Below, one piece after another: positions 7,969 through 16,755 of a stretch of DNA of 64,000 bases. The number at the start of each line of letters is the position of its first letter. Position 1 is the first letter of the stretch. Origin of the DNA: Janibacter sp. A1S7. GTDB taxonomy: Bacteria; Actinomycetota; Actinomycetes; Actinomycetales; Dermatophilaceae. The position numbers and the translations under genes were made by a program. The stretch lies in contig NZ_CP144913.1 of assembly GCF_037198315.1 (NCBI RefSeq), positions 2,604,001 to 2,668,000 on the forward strand, read 5' to 3'. The notes below the pieces were generated by a model that did no database searches, was not told the origin of the DNA, and saw nothing but the letters and a program-made list of their open reading frames with translations.

Positions 7969-8703
7969 TCACGGGGTGCGACGCCGGAGGGTCAGGCTTC
8001 CCAGGGCGAGCGCGACGGCGATCCAGATGGCGATGACCAGCAGCGGGAGACCGAGGTCCCCGGCCGGCTCGGCACTGGATGCGACGGCGTTCGCCGCATC
8101 CACGACATAGGACAGGGGCAGCACGTCGGACACGAGCTCGAGTGCCCGCGGAAGCTGGTCACGGGGCACGAGCAGACCGCACAGCAGGAACTGCGGCAGG
8201 ACCGTCGCCGGCATCAGCTGCACGGCCTGGAACTCCGTGCTGGCGAAGGCCGAGGCGAAGAGCCCGAGCACCGTCCCGAGCACCCCGCTGGCCACGACGA
8301 CGAGGACGAGCCAGGCCAGGGCACCGGCGATGTCGAGCCCGAAGAGCCACACCGTGATGGCGGTGACGATCGCGCCCTGGACGACGGCCAGGAGGCCGAA
8401 GGCCAGGGCGTAGCCCACGACGAGGTCACCCTTGCCCAGGGGCGTGGTGAGCAGGCGCTCGAGGGTGCCGCTCGTGCGCTCGCGAAGGGTGGCGACGCTC
8501 GTGACGACGAACATGATCACGAACGGAAAGATCGTCACCAGGACGGGACCGATGCGGTCGAAGAGCGGGCCGTCGACGTAGATCCACGCGAGCAGGCCCA
8601 TGAGCACGATCGGCATGACGATCAGCAGCGCGAGGGTGCGGTGGTCCCGTCCCACCTGCCGCAGCACCCGAGCAGCGGTGGCGAGGGTCAGACGCGGGTT
8701 CAT
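7969..8703 (-). CDS. ABC transporter permease (ABC-2 type)
   Basis: A 244-residue integral membrane protein with about six transmembrane segments and the ABC-2 pattern, including the amphipathic segment TLRERTSGTLERLLTTP between the second and third helices. It pairs with the ATPase gene, whose stop overlaps its ATG (ATGA). ABC-2 exporters of this size with a neighbouring TetR gene commonly export drugs or lipids. The substrate is unknown. Confidence 0.9.
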   Translation of the reverse strand: MNPRLTLATAARVLRQVGRDHRTLALLIVMPIVLMGLLAWIYVDGPLFDRIGPVLVTIFPFVIMFVVTSVATLRERTSGTLERLLTTPLGKGDLVVGYALAFGLLAVVQGAIVTAITVWLFGLDIAGALAWLVLVVVASGVLGTVLGLFASAFASTEFQAVQLMPATVLPQFLLCGLLVPRDQLPRALELVSDVLPLSYVVDAANAVASSAEPAGDLGLPLLVIAIWIAVALALGSLTLRRRTP

Positions 8704-9422
8704 GACGCCACCTCGTCGACGAGCGCGAGGAAGGCGCCCTCCGCGTCGGCGGCCCCGGTGCGTTCGAGGAGCCGGGCCGGGGTGTCGTCGGCGAGCACCA
8801 CCCCTTCGCGCAGCAGCAGCAGGCGGTCGCACCGGCCGGCCTCGTCCATGACGTGGCTGGAGACGAGCAGCGTGACCCCGTCGTCCGCGAGGCGACGGAA
8901 GAGGGCCCACAGGTCTCGCCGCAGCACCGGGTCGAGACCGACGGTCGGCTCGTCGAGGACGAGCAGCTCGGGGTCGCCGACGAGTGCGGCGGCCAGCGAG
9001 GCCCGACCGCGCTGTCCACCCGAGAGCGCGTCGGTGCGGTCGTCCGCGTGGTCGACCAGGTCGACACGGGCCACTGCGGTCTCGGCCGCAGCCCGCGGAT
9101 CGGCCACCCCGAGCAGTCGGGCGAAGTGGGTGACGTTCTCCCGGACGGTCAGGTCGCCGTAGACGCTCGGCGCCTGGGTGACGTACCCGACCCGCCTGCG
9201 GAGTCGACGGTGGCCGGCCGGCAGGGCGAGGACCTGCACGTCACCGGAGTCGATCCGCTGTACGCCGACGATCGCGCGCATCACCGTCGACTTGCCGCCG
9301 CCGCTGGGTCCGAGCAGCCCGACCACCTGTCCGGCGGGCACCCGCAGGTCCAGGTCGGGGATGACGAGCCGGCCACCGCGGGTGACCGTCAGTCCGGTGA
9401 TCTCGACCGCGCAATTCACCAT
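8700..9422 (-). CDS. ABC transporter ATP-binding protein
   Basis: A 240-residue ATPase with Walker A GPSGGGKS at residues 38-45, the signature LSGGQ at 133-137, Walker B LLVLDEP at 153-159 and the H-loop SSHVMDEA. It energises the permease encoded immediately downstream. The ATG and the next codon (GTG) lie inside a perfect palindrome that probably binds the TetR regulator encoded 50 nt upstream. A purine-rich GGAGGAGGAG ribosome site lies 10 nt before the start. Confidence 0.93.
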   Translation of the reverse strand: MVNCAVEITGLTVTRGGRLVIPDLDLRVPAGQVVGLLGPSGGGKSTVMRAIVGVQRIDSGDVQVLALPAGHRRLRRRVGYVTQAPSVYGDLTVRENVTHFARLLGVADPRAAAETAVARVDLVDHADDRTDALSGGQRGRASLAAALVGDPELLVLDEPTVGLDPVLRRDLWALFRRLADDGVTLLVSSHVMDEAGRCDRLLLLREGVVLADDTPARLLERTGAADAEGAFLALVDEVAS

Positions 9423-9432
9423 GTGGTGAATT
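9413..9432. promoter_or_regulatory. Probable TetR operator over the ABC transporter start codon
   Basis: AATTCACCATGTGGTGAATT is a perfect inverted repeat with 9-bp arms and a 2-bp centre. It covers the start codon of the ATPase gene and lies 41 nt after the tetR stop. Its size and symmetry fit a TetR-family dimer site. A bound repressor here would act as a roadblock or at an adjacent promoter; which is not visible. Confidence 0.7.
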
Positions 9433-9472
9433 CTCCTCCTCCTCGCCTCCTGTTCGCAACCCCCCGGCCACC

Positions 9473-10057
9473 TCAGGGGGTGAGAAGCGCCTGGATGGGT
9501 GGGGCCAGGACGGCGACGATCTCCTCCGGCTCGGCCTGGGCCATCGGTGGCACCTCGACCACGTAGCGCAGCAGGCCCATCCCCACCAGCTGCGCGCCGA
9601 CGGCCGCCACCGTCAACTCCGGGAGGACGTCGTCATCGCCGACGATGTGCCTCAGGCTCGTCAGGACGCTGCGGGAGACGAAGTCGCGCAGCAGGTGCGC
9701 CGCCTCCTCGTGGGAGGCGACGGCGCCGACCATCGCCTGGAACCGGGCGCGGCCCCCGGGGCTGTCCCAGACGCGCAGGAAGGTGCGCACGATCCGTTCT
9801 CCCGCGCCCTCGGGCGGACCGGCGACGGCCGCGGCGATCTGGCCCTCGATCCCGGCGGGCACGCCGAGGACCTCGGCGAAGAGACCGGACTTGCCGTCGA
9901 AGTAGTGGTGCACGAGGGCCGGGTCCACCCCGCTCTCCCGGGCGATACCACGGACCGAGGTGCCGTCGTACCCCTTCGCCGCGAACAGCCCGCGGGCCAC
10001 GTCGATGATCTGCGCCCTGGTGTCGCCTCCCCCGGACCGGCGACCGCGGGGGCTCAT
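9473..10057 (-). CDS. TetR family transcriptional regulator
   Basis: A 194-residue regulator. The helix-turn-helix TSVRGIARESGVDPALVHHY lies at about residues 33-52 with the following DGKSGLF helix, typical of TetR; the remaining helices form the ligand-binding domain and include GAVASHEEAAHLLRDF. It is encoded directly upstream of the ABC exporter and a 20-bp palindrome, so it is most simply the ligand-responsive repressor of that exporter. Its ATG overlaps the stop of the isomerase-like gene by 4 nt. Confidence 0.92.
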   Translation of the reverse strand: MSPRGRRSGGGDTRAQIIDVARGLFAAKGYDGTSVRGIARESGVDPALVHHYFDGKSGLFAEVLGVPAGIEGQIAAAVAGPPEGAGERIVRTFLRVWDSPGGRARFQAMVGAVASHEEAAHLLRDFVSRSVLTSLRHIVGDDDVLPELTVAAVGAQLVGMGLLRYVVEVPPMAQAEPEEIVAVLAPPIQALLTP

Positions 10058-10872
10058 GACGGGGCGACGTCGGAGGCAGGCACGACCTGACCGAGGTGCT
10101 CACGCGCGAAGTCGAGCGACTCACGCAGGTCGAGCTCGCGCTCCTTCGGTCGTCTGCGGGTCCCGACCTCCAGGACGACCGCCCCGGCGAACCCGCTGCC
10201 GGCGACGTGCTCGAGGACCTGCGCGCACGGCTGGGTTCCCCGCCCCGGGACGAGGTGGTCGTCCTTGAGCGTCGTCAGCATCCCGTCCGCCAGGTGGATG
10301 TGGGCCAGTCGGTCGCCGAGGTCCCGGACCATCTGCATCGCGTCGCTGCGCGCCGTCGCCGTGTGCGACAGATCGATGGTCACGTGGTCGTAGGGCTGCG
10401 GCACCGGGTCCCAGTGCGGCAGGTAGGCCTGCACCGACTGCCCACGGGCCGCCCACGGGAACATGTTCTCCACCGCGATGACGATGTCCGCGTCGTTCTC
10501 GCGCTCGGCGACACCGTCGGCGAAGGCACGGGCGTACTCCCGCTGCCAGCGGAACGGTGGGTGCAGCACGACCGTCGGCGCGCCCACCGCACGGGCCAGC
10601 TCGACCGAGCGGTCGACCTTGCCCCACGGGTCCGTCCCCATCACGCGCTGGGTCAGCAGCAGCGTCGGCGCGTGGATCGAGACGATGTCCAGGCCGTGGT
10701 GCTCGGCGAGCGCGTTGAGCGCCGGGGCGTTCTGCGAGATCGGGTCGTTCCAGACCATGACCTCGACACCGTCGTAGCCGAGGTCGGCCGCGTACTCGAA
10801 GGCCGCCGCCGTCCCCGCGGGGTACACGGATGCCGTGGACAGGGCCACCGGGATCGTGCGTGCGTCAGCCAT
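10054..10872 (-). CDS. Sugar phosphate isomerase/epimerase family protein (AP endonuclease 2 TIM barrel)
   Basis: A 272-residue TIM-barrel protein of the xylose-isomerase-like family. Metal-ligand positions are visible on successive strands: GVEVMVWND, VSIHAP, VAVENMFPW, VTIDLSHTA, AHIHLADG and VVLEVGTRR. The gene stands between Ppx/GppA and the proC block, as Rv0498 does in Mycobacterium. The ATG is preceded by TAGGCT at 6 nt, so it is likely leaderless and the promoter of a two-gene unit with tetR. The reaction cannot be deduced. Confidence 0.82.
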   Translation of the reverse strand: MADARTIPVALSTASVYPAGTAAAFEYAADLGYDGVEVMVWNDPISQNAPALNALAEHHGLDIVSIHAPTLLLTQRVMGTDPWGKVDRSVELARAVGAPTVVLHPPFRWQREYARAFADGVAERENDADIVIAVENMFPWAARGQSVQAYLPHWDPVPQPYDHVTIDLSHTATARSDAMQMVRDLGDRLAHIHLADGMLTTLKDDHLVPGRGTQPCAQVLEHVAGSGFAGAVVLEVGTRRRPKERELDLRESLDFAREHLGQVVPASDVAPS

Positions 10873-10878
10873 ACCTCG

Positions 10879-10884
10879 AGCCTA
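10879..10884 (-). promoter_or_regulatory. -10 element of the isomerase-tetR unit (leaderless)
   Basis: TAGGCT followed by 6 nt and the ATG at 10872. Confidence 0.55.
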
Positions 10885-10920
10885 GACCCGCTCGCGAGTC
10901 CGAACACGGCAACCGGGCCC

Positions 10921-11847
10921 TCACGTCATCAGGTCGAGGTAGCGCAGCAGCACGCCCTCGCGCATGGCCCAGGGGCAGATGCTCAGCTCATCGACGCCGA
11001 GCAGGTCCATCGACGCCTCGGCGATGATCCCGCCGGCGAGGATCTGTCGGGCTCGGGCGGATGAGACCCCGGCCAGTGTGGAGCGCTCCGCTCCGGTCAT
11101 CGGGGCGATCCGGGCGATCGTCGCGCGCACGTCGTCCACGTGCAGCGTGCGCAGTACGTAGGGCCCCTCACCGCTGGGTGCGGCACCGGCGATGCGCGCC
11201 AGCGAGCGCATCGTCTTGCTGGTGCCGACGACGCTGTCCGGGGATGCCGCCTTGGCATAGGGGCGGATCTCCCTGGCCAGGGCCGCACGGACCGTGCGGC
11301 GGGCGGCCCTGATGTCCTCGGCGCTCGGCGGGTCCCCCGGCAGGTGGTCCAGGGTCACCCGGCCCGCCCCGAGGAGGAGGGACTTGGCGACGTCCGGCTC
11401 CTCGTCATCGCCGAGTGTCAGCTCGAGGGAGCCGCCGCCGATGTCGATGACGAGCAACCTCCCGGCGGACCACCCGACCCAGCGACGCGCCGCCAGGAAG
11501 GTCAGCCGTGCCTCGTCGGTGCCCTCGAGGACCTGCAGGTCCACCCCCGTCTCGCGACGTACGCGCTCGAGGACGGCGTCACCGTTGGGCGCCTCGCGGA
11601 TGGCGCTCGTGGCGAAGGCGAGGATCTCCTCCACACCCTGGTCCTCGGCGATCCCGAGGCACTCGTGGACGAAGCGAGCGAGGTCCGCCGCCCCGGGCTC
11701 GTCGATGGCGCCGTCGGCGTCGACGTGCTCGGCGAGCCGGAGCACCATCTTGTGCTTGGTCGCCGGGATCGGGGCGGCACCGTGGTGGGCATCCACGACG
11801 AGCAGGTGGACGGTGTTCGATCCGATGTCGATGACCCCAAGACGCAC
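10921..11847 (-). CDS. Ppx/GppA family phosphatase (exopolyphosphatase/pppGpp hydrolase family)
   Basis: A 308-residue member of the sugar kinase/Hsp70 superfamily. The phosphate-1 loop [15 protein letters not shown] is at the N-terminus, [11 protein letters not shown] is the usual second motif, and the phosphate-2 loop [12 protein letters not shown] is at about residue 135. It hydrolyses polyphosphate or pppGpp in characterised relatives. The GTG at 11847 is chosen because the protein then begins at the conserved [12 protein letters not shown] and TACTGT lies 7 nt upstream; a GTG three codons earlier is possible. Mycobacterial Rv0496 holds the same position. The downstream intergenic gap is 48 nt. 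Confidence 0.9.
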   Translation of the reverse strand: MRLGVIDIGSNTVHLLVVDAHHGAAPIPATKHKMVLRLAEHVDADGAIDEPGAADLARFVHECLGIAEDQGVEEILAFATSAIREAPNGDAVLERVRRETGVDLQVLEGTDEARLTFLAARRWVGWSAGRLLVIDIGGGSLELTLGDDEEPDVAKSLLLGAGRVTLDHLPGDPPSAEDIRAARRTVRAALAREIRPYAKAASPDSVVGTSKTMRSLARIAGAAPSGEGPYVLRTLHVDDVRATIARIAPMTGAERSTLAGVSSARARQILAGGIIAEASMDLLGVDELSICPWAMREGVLLRYLDLMT

Positions 11848-11854
11848 GGGGGCC

Positions 11855-11860
11855 ACAGTA
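11855..11860 (-). promoter_or_regulatory. -10 element of ppx/gppA
   Basis: TACTGT 7 nt before the GTG at 11847; it overlaps an alternative upstream GTG codon. Confidence 0.45.
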
Positions 11861-11902
11861 GACCCCGAAGGAGATCGAGCGGTCGGGCGGCTGCGTCCCC
11901 AC

Positions 11903-11908
11903 TAGGGT
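11903..11908 (+). promoter_or_regulatory. -10 element of the Cys-rich protein gene (leaderless)
   Basis: TAGGGT, 7 nt, then the GTG at 11916. Confidence 0.45.
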
Positions 11909-11915
11909 GTTGCTC

Positions 11916-12755
11916 GTGGAGCAGGAGAGCGAGCAGCACCCCGGTGAGACCGACCTGGCAACGGCGCGGACGTGGGTCGAGTTCGAGGATCCGGCGCAGG
12001 AGGGGCAGCGCTTCCGTTGCGACCTGACGTGGCTGACCTCGTCGTGGACGTGCATCTTCGGCAACGGGTGCCACGGCATCGACTCCGACGAGCCGGACTT
12101 CGGCTGCTGCGTGCTCGGGGCGCACTTCACCGACAAGGACGACGTCACCCGGGTGAAGGCGATCGCCGACGAGCTCGGCGAGGACGAGTGGCAGCTGCAC
12201 CCGGGGACGACCCGCCGCTCGGCGTGGACGGAGAAGGAGGACGGCGCGCTGAAGACGAAGGTCGTCGACGGCGCCTGCATCTTCTTCAACCGGCCCGGTT
12301 TCCCCGCGGGGGCGGGCTGCGCGCTGCACCAGCACGCGATCCTCACCGGGGTCGAGCCGCACACCACCAAGCCGGACGTGTGCTGGCAGCTGCCGATCCG
12401 ACGCACCTACCGCGACGTCGAGCTGCCCGACGGGACCAGCTACCTCGAGGTCAGCATCGGCGAGTACGACCGACGCGGGTGGGGCGCCGGCGGGCACGAG
12501 CTCGACTGGTACTGCTCCGGCAGTCCCGACGCCCACAGCGCACCCGACCCGGTCTACGTCAGCGAGGGTCCCGGACTCATCGAGCTCATGGGTGAGCAGG
12601 GGTACGCACAGCTCGCCGAGCGCTGCGCGGCGCACCTGGCCCTCGTGGCCGCGGCGACCGGGGCGAAGGGGGCAGCGGGCCCCCCTTCGCCCGCCGGCCG
12701 GGACCTGCTCCCGCTGCTCGTGCATCCCGCGACCCTGGCCGCCCGGGAGCGGTGA
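11916..12755 (+). CDS. Conserved actinobacterial Cys-rich protein of unknown function
   Basis: A 279-residue soluble protein. Cysteines occur in clusters: [50 protein letters not shown] and WYCSG. The pattern recalls the YkgJ/UPF0153 Cys-cluster families that probably bind a metal (inference), and the segments [13 protein letters not shown] and [11 protein letters not shown] are typical of an uncharacterised actinobacterial family. The GTG start is favoured by TAGGGT 7 nt upstream. Near the end an inverted pair of the word GCGAAGGGGG (12663-12690) falls inside the coding sequence, in a low-complexity [15 protein letters not shown] linker. The stop overlaps the next start (TGATG). Confidence 0.75.
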   Translation: MEQESEQHPGETDLATARTWVEFEDPAQEGQRFRCDLTWLTSSWTCIFGNGCHGIDSDEPDFGCCVLGAHFTDKDDVTRVKAIADELGEDEWQLHPGTTRRSAWTEKEDGALKTKVVDGACIFFNRPGFPAGAGCALHQHAILTGVEPHTTKPDVCWQLPIRRTYRDVELPDGTSYLEVSIGEYDRRGWGAGGHELDWYCSGSPDAHSAPDPVYVSEGPGLIELMGEQGYAQLAERCAAHLALVAAATGAKGAAGPPSPAGRDLLPLLVHPATLAARER

Positions 12756-14173
12756 TGGACCCGGCCGCCCTGCTGGCCCTGGTGCGTGACGAGCTCGCCC
12801 CGGATCTGGGCGACGGGGTGGTCACCACCGACGCCGACGTGGTCGCCGCGCACTCGCGGGACGAGGCGCTGTTCTGCCCGGACGACGGCGCCGTGGCCCT
12901 GGTGCGGGCGCGGACGGTGGCGGACGTGCAGGCGACGATGCGCTTCGCCTCCCGGCACGCAGTCCCGGTCGTCCCCCAAGGAGCCCGCACCGGCCTGTCC
13001 GGCGGCGCCAACGCCGTGCCCGGCTGCCTGCTGCTGTCCGTCGCATCGATGACGCGGGTCCTCGACCTCGACCCGGGCGAGCGCACCATCACCGTCGAGC
13101 CGGGGGTCATCAACGCCGACCTCAAGGAGGCCGTCGCCGAGCACGGCCTGTCCTACCCACCCGACCCGGGCTCGGTTGCGATCTCCTCCATCGGCGGCAA
13201 TGTCGCCACCAACGCCGGGGGCCTGTGCTGCGTGAAGTACGGCGTCACCCGCGACTACGTGCGGGCACTGCAGGTGGTGCTCGCCGACGGCACCCTGACG
13301 ACGATCGGTGCGCGGACGGCGAAGGGCGTGGCCGGGCTCGACGTGCGCTCTCTCTTCGTCGGGTCGGAGGGAACCCTCGGCATCATCGTCTCGATCACCC
13401 TGCGGCTCGTGCCGCTCGTGCCGCAACCACTGACGGCGGTGGCGACCTTCGCCGACGAGCGGGCCGGCGCGACGACCGTGTCGGCCTTCATGGCTGCGGG
13501 AGCGCAACCGTCGATGCTCGAGTCGCTGGACCGCACCAGCCTGCAGATGCTCAACGCCTACGGCGACTTCGGGCTGGACGCGCACGCCGGCGCGATGCTG
13601 CTCATCCAGTCCGACGGCGCGGGAAGCCGGGAGGCCGCGCTGGCGGAGGTCGAGACCTTCACCCGGCACGCCGAGGCACAGGGCGCGCTCGAGGTCGCCT
13701 TCTCCGACGACGCCGCCGACAGCGAGGCCCTCGTAGCGGCCCGCCGCCTGGCGCAGACGGCCTACGAGCACTACGCCCGCTCCCACGGCGGCGGTCAGCT
13801 GCTCGACGACGTGTGCGTGCCGCGCGAGCAGCTGCCGATCTTCTACGAGCGCCTCGACCGCATCCGCACCGCGACCGGCCTGACGATCGCGGCCGTGGCC
13901 CACGCCGGGGACGGCAACCTGCACCCGTCGATCTTCTTCTCCACCACCGACCCGGACGAGGTCGCCCGGGCCCGTCGGGCCTTCGACGAGATCATGCAGG
14001 TCGGGCTGGAGCTCGGCGGCACGATCACCGGCGAGCACGGGGTCGGTCACCTCAAGCGCGGGTGGCTCGCCCGTGAGCTCGACGAGGGCAATCGCGGCAT
14101 CCACCGGGCCGTCAAGGCAGCGCTCGACCCGCTCGGGATCCTCAACCCCGGCACGATGTTCGCCGACCTGTGA
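12755..14173 (+). CDS. FAD-binding oxidase (GlcD / D-2-hydroxyacid dehydrogenase type)
   Basis: A 472-residue flavoprotein with an N-terminal PCMH FAD domain: PVVPQGARTGLSGGANAV (about 72-89) contacts the pyrophosphate, and SSIGGNVATNAGG with GSEGTLGI are conserved FAD contacts. The C-terminal FAD-oxidase domain ends in AVAHAGDGNLHP, GTITGEHGVG and LDPLGILNPGT, a set typical of glycolate and D-lactate dehydrogenases. It probably oxidises a D-2-hydroxyacid and passes electrons to the respiratory chain. The ATG overlaps the preceding stop by one base, so the two genes are coupled. Confidence 0.88.
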   Translation: MDPAALLALVRDELAPDLGDGVVTTDADVVAAHSRDEALFCPDDGAVALVRARTVADVQATMRFASRHAVPVVPQGARTGLSGGANAVPGCLLLSVASMTRVLDLDPGERTITVEPGVINADLKEAVAEHGLSYPPDPGSVAISSIGGNVATNAGGLCCVKYGVTRDYVRALQVVLADGTLTTIGARTAKGVAGLDVRSLFVGSEGTLGIIVSITLRLVPLVPQPLTAVATFADERAGATTVSAFMAAGAQPSMLESLDRTSLQMLNAYGDFGLDAHAGAMLLIQSDGAGSREAALAEVETFTRHAEAQGALEVAFSDDAADSEALVAARRLAQTAYEHYARSHGGGQLLDDVCVPREQLPIFYERLDRIRTATGLTIAAVAHAGDGNLHPSIFFSTTDPDEVARARRAFDEIMQVGLELGGTITGEHGVGHLKRGWLARELDEGNRGIHRAVKAALDPLGILNPGTMFADL

Positions 14174-14263
14174 GGTCGCCCGGGGCTCGCGGTCGCTGCG
14201 CGACGTGCGCGGCCCGTGGAGCTCCTGGTTCCACCAGCGGAGATCGCTGTCACCGGTGGCGCG

Positions 14264-14269
14264 TAGGTT
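14264..14269 (+). promoter_or_regulatory. -10 element of radA (leaderless)
   Basis: TAGGTT, 6 nt, then the ATG at 14276. Confidence 0.6.
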
Positions 14270-14275
14270 GCCCCC

Positions 14276-15661
14276 ATGGCAAGCAGGAAGGCACCCGTCC
14301 ACCGGTGCAGCGAGTGCGGGTGGACGAGCGTGAAGTGGGTCGGTCGGTGCGGCGAGTGCCAGGCGTGGGGCACCGTCGAGGAGGTCGGCGGTGCGACGAC
14401 GCGGACGCTCGCAGCCGCTCGCGTGGAGCGCCCGGCCGTACCGATCCGTGAGGTCGACGGCAACCACGCCGCCCACCGCAGCTGCGGTGTCCCCGAGTTC
14501 GACCGTGTCCTCGGGGGTGGGCTCGTGCCGGGGTCGGTGGTCCTCGTGGCCGGTGAGCCGGGCATCGGCAAGTCGACCCTGCTGCTCGACGTGGCCGCCC
14601 GCGTCGGGGAGGGCCGTCGCGTGCTCTACATCAGCGGCGAGGAGTCAGCGGCGCAGGTGCGTGGTCGGGCCGAGCGCATCGGCGCGATCACCGACGGGCT
14701 CTACCTCGCCTCCGAGACCGACCTGGCGACGGTCCTCACCCAGATCGACCAGGTGAAGCCGGACCTCGTCGTCATCGACTCGGTGCAGACCGTCGCCTCG
14801 GGTGAGGTCGACGGCGCAGCCGGCAACGTCGGCCAGGTGCGCGAGGTCGCCGGCTCGCTCATCCAGGCGGCCAAGTCGGCCGGCTTCGCGATGCTTCTCG
14901 TCGGCCACGTGACCAAGGACGGGTCGATCGCCGGCCCGCGGGTGCTCGAGCACCTCGTCGACGTCGTCGTGCAGTTCGACGGCGACCGCCACTCCCGGCT
15001 GCGGCTGGTCCGCGCGGTGAAGAACCGCTACGGCCCCACCGACGAGGTCGGGTGCTTCGACCTGCACGACACCGGCATCGTCGGGCTGAGCGACCCGAGC
15101 GGCCTTTTCCTGTCCAGCCGGCACATCACCGTCCCGGGCACCTGCGCGACCGTCACCCTCGAAGGCCGTCGACCGCTCGTCGTCGAGATCCAGGCACTGG
15201 TCACCCCGTCGCAGATCCCCACACCGCGTCGGGCCAACGTCGGTCTGGACTCCGGTCGCGTGGCGATGATCATTGCGGTGCTCGACAAGCGCGCGGGAGC
15301 ACCGATCGTCAATGCCGACACCTATGTCTCGACCGTCGGCGGGGTGAAGATCACCGAGCCGTCGAGCGACCTGGCCGTCGCCGTGGCCATCGCGAGCGCC
15401 GTCCTCGAGCAACCGGTCGCCCACGACCTCCTCGCGCTCGGCGAGGTGGGACTCAGCGGCGAGGTGCGTCCGGCCGTCGGGGTGGCCCGTCGCCTGACCG
15501 AGGCCGCCCGGCTCGGATTCCGCACCGCGATGGTGCCCAAGGGGGCGCTGGCCGACACGCCCGCGCCCCGCGGCATGGAGGTCGTCGAGGTCGTCGACGT
15601 GGCCTCGGCGATCGAGCAGGTGCGGGCCCGCCCGCCCTCCAGCGGCCTTCGGTCCGTCTGA
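14276..15661 (+). CDS. radA: DNA repair protein RadA
   Basis: A 461-residue RecA-like branch-migration ATPase. The C4 zinc finger uses C11, C14, C25 and C28; Walker A is GEPGIGKST at 93-101; the RadA-specific KNRYG motif lies near residue 250; the C-terminal Lon-protease-like domain contains GGVKITEPSSDLAVA and GEVGLSGEVRP. It drives branch migration in recombinational repair. disA follows after 17 nt; in mycobacteria RadA binds DisA and inhibits c-di-AMP synthesis (established). The start is fixed by the -10 hexamer 6 nt before the ATG. Confidence 0.96.
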   Translation: MASRKAPVHRCSECGWTSVKWVGRCGECQAWGTVEEVGGATTRTLAAARVERPAVPIREVDGNHAAHRSCGVPEFDRVLGGGLVPGSVVLVAGEPGIGKSTLLLDVAARVGEGRRVLYISGEESAAQVRGRAERIGAITDGLYLASETDLATVLTQIDQVKPDLVVIDSVQTVASGEVDGAAGNVGQVREVAGSLIQAAKSAGFAMLLVGHVTKDGSIAGPRVLEHLVDVVVQFDGDRHSRLRLVRAVKNRYGPTDEVGCFDLHDTGIVGLSDPSGLFLSSRHITVPGTCATVTLEGRRPLVVEIQALVTPSQIPTPRRANVGLDSGRVAMIIAVLDKRAGAPIVNADTYVSTVGGVKITEPSSDLAVAVAIASAVLEQPVAHDLLALGEVGLSGEVRPAVGVARRLTEAARLGFRTAMVPKGALADTPAPRGMEVVEVVDVASAIEQVRARPPSSGLRSV

Positions 15662-15666
15662 CGACC

Positions 15667-15672
15667 TAGACT
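15667..15672 (+). promoter_or_regulatory. -10 element of disA, just after the radA stop
   Basis: TAGACT, 6 nt, then GTG at 15679. This gives disA its own promoter in addition to read-through from radA. Confidence 0.55.
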
Positions 15673-15678
15673 CGCCCC

Positions 15679-16755
15679 GTGACCGAAGCCGACGAGGACC
15701 TCTTCCGGGCGACCCTTGCTGCGGTCGCGCCCGGTACGCCGCTGCGCGACGGGCTATCCCGGATCATGCGCGGCAACACGGGCGCCCTCATCGTCATGGG
15801 CTACGACACGAGGGTCGATGCCCTGTGCACCGGCGGCTTCGACGTCAACATCGAGTTCTCGGCGACGCGACTGCGCGAGCTGGCGAAGATGGACGGCGCG
15901 ATCATCATCGACGCCAACGTCAGCCGGATCCACAAGGCTGCCGTGCAGCTCGTACCCGACCCGATGATCGAGACGACCGAGAGCGGCACCCGCCACCGCA
16001 CCGCAGAGCGGGTCGCCCGGCAGACCGGCAACCCCGTGCTGTCGGTGAGCCAGTCGATGCACATCATCGCGCTCTACGTCGACGGGCGTCGGCACGTGCT
16101 GCGCACCGCGTCCGAGCTGCTCTCGCAGGCCAACCAGGCGATGCAGACCCTCGAGCGGTACACGACCCGGCTGACGGAGGTCACCGGGGCGCTGTCCGCC
16201 CTGGAGATCGAGGACCTGGTCACCGTCCGCGACGTCGCCATCGTGCTCCAGCGCCTCGAGATGGTCCGGCGCATCCACGCCGAGATCGCCGAGTACGTCC
16301 TCGAGCTCGGGGTCGACGGGCGGCTGCTGAGCCTGCAGCTCGAGGAGCTGACGGCCGGGCTCGACGACAGCATGCGCACGGTGATCCTCGACTACCTCGA
16401 GCCCGACGGGGCGGTCGAGACGTACACCGACGTCCTGGACAACCTCGCGCAGCTCGACGCCGCAGAGCTGCTCGACCTCGGCCACGTGGCCAAGTCGCTC
16501 GGCTTCCCCATCGTCGGCGAGTCCCTCGACGCGAGCGTCGGTCCTCGCGGGCTGCGCATCCTGAGCAAGGTCCCGCGCCTCCCGGGCGCGATCACCGAGC
16601 GGCTGGTCGAGCACTTCGGCTCGCTGCAGCCCCTCCTCGCAGCCGGTCTGGACGACCTCATGGCGGTCGAGGGTGTCGGGGAGCTGCGCGCCCGGATGGT
16701 CCGAGAGGGTCTCTCCCGCCTCGCCGAGTCGTCGATCCTCGAGCGCTACGTCTAG
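15679..16755 (+). CDS. disA: DNA integrity scanning protein DisA, diadenylate cyclase
   Basis: A 358-residue protein that condenses two ATP into c-di-AMP. The DAC domain has the catalytic MDGA (D72) and GTRHRTAER (RHR 105-107) motifs; a helical spine follows, and the C-terminal HhH DNA-binding domain includes VEGVGELRARMVREGL. It forms an octamer that senses branched DNA in characterised relatives. It is paired with radA. A stop codon touches the next ATG, so the downstream gene is in the same transcript. Confidence 0.96.
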   Translation: MTEADEDLFRATLAAVAPGTPLRDGLSRIMRGNTGALIVMGYDTRVDALCTGGFDVNIEFSATRLRELAKMDGAIIIDANVSRIHKAAVQLVPDPMIETTESGTRHRTAERVARQTGNPVLSVSQSMHIIALYVDGRRHVLRTASELLSQANQAMQTLERYTTRLTEVTGALSALEIEDLVTVRDVAIVLQRLEMVRRIHAEIAEYVLELGVDGRLLSLQLEELTAGLDDSMRTVILDYLEPDGAVETYTDVLDNLAQLDAAELLDLGHVAKSLGFPIVGESLDASVGPRGLRILSKVPRLPGAITERLVEHFGSLQPLLAAGLDDLMAVEGVGELRARMVREGLSRLAESSILERYV

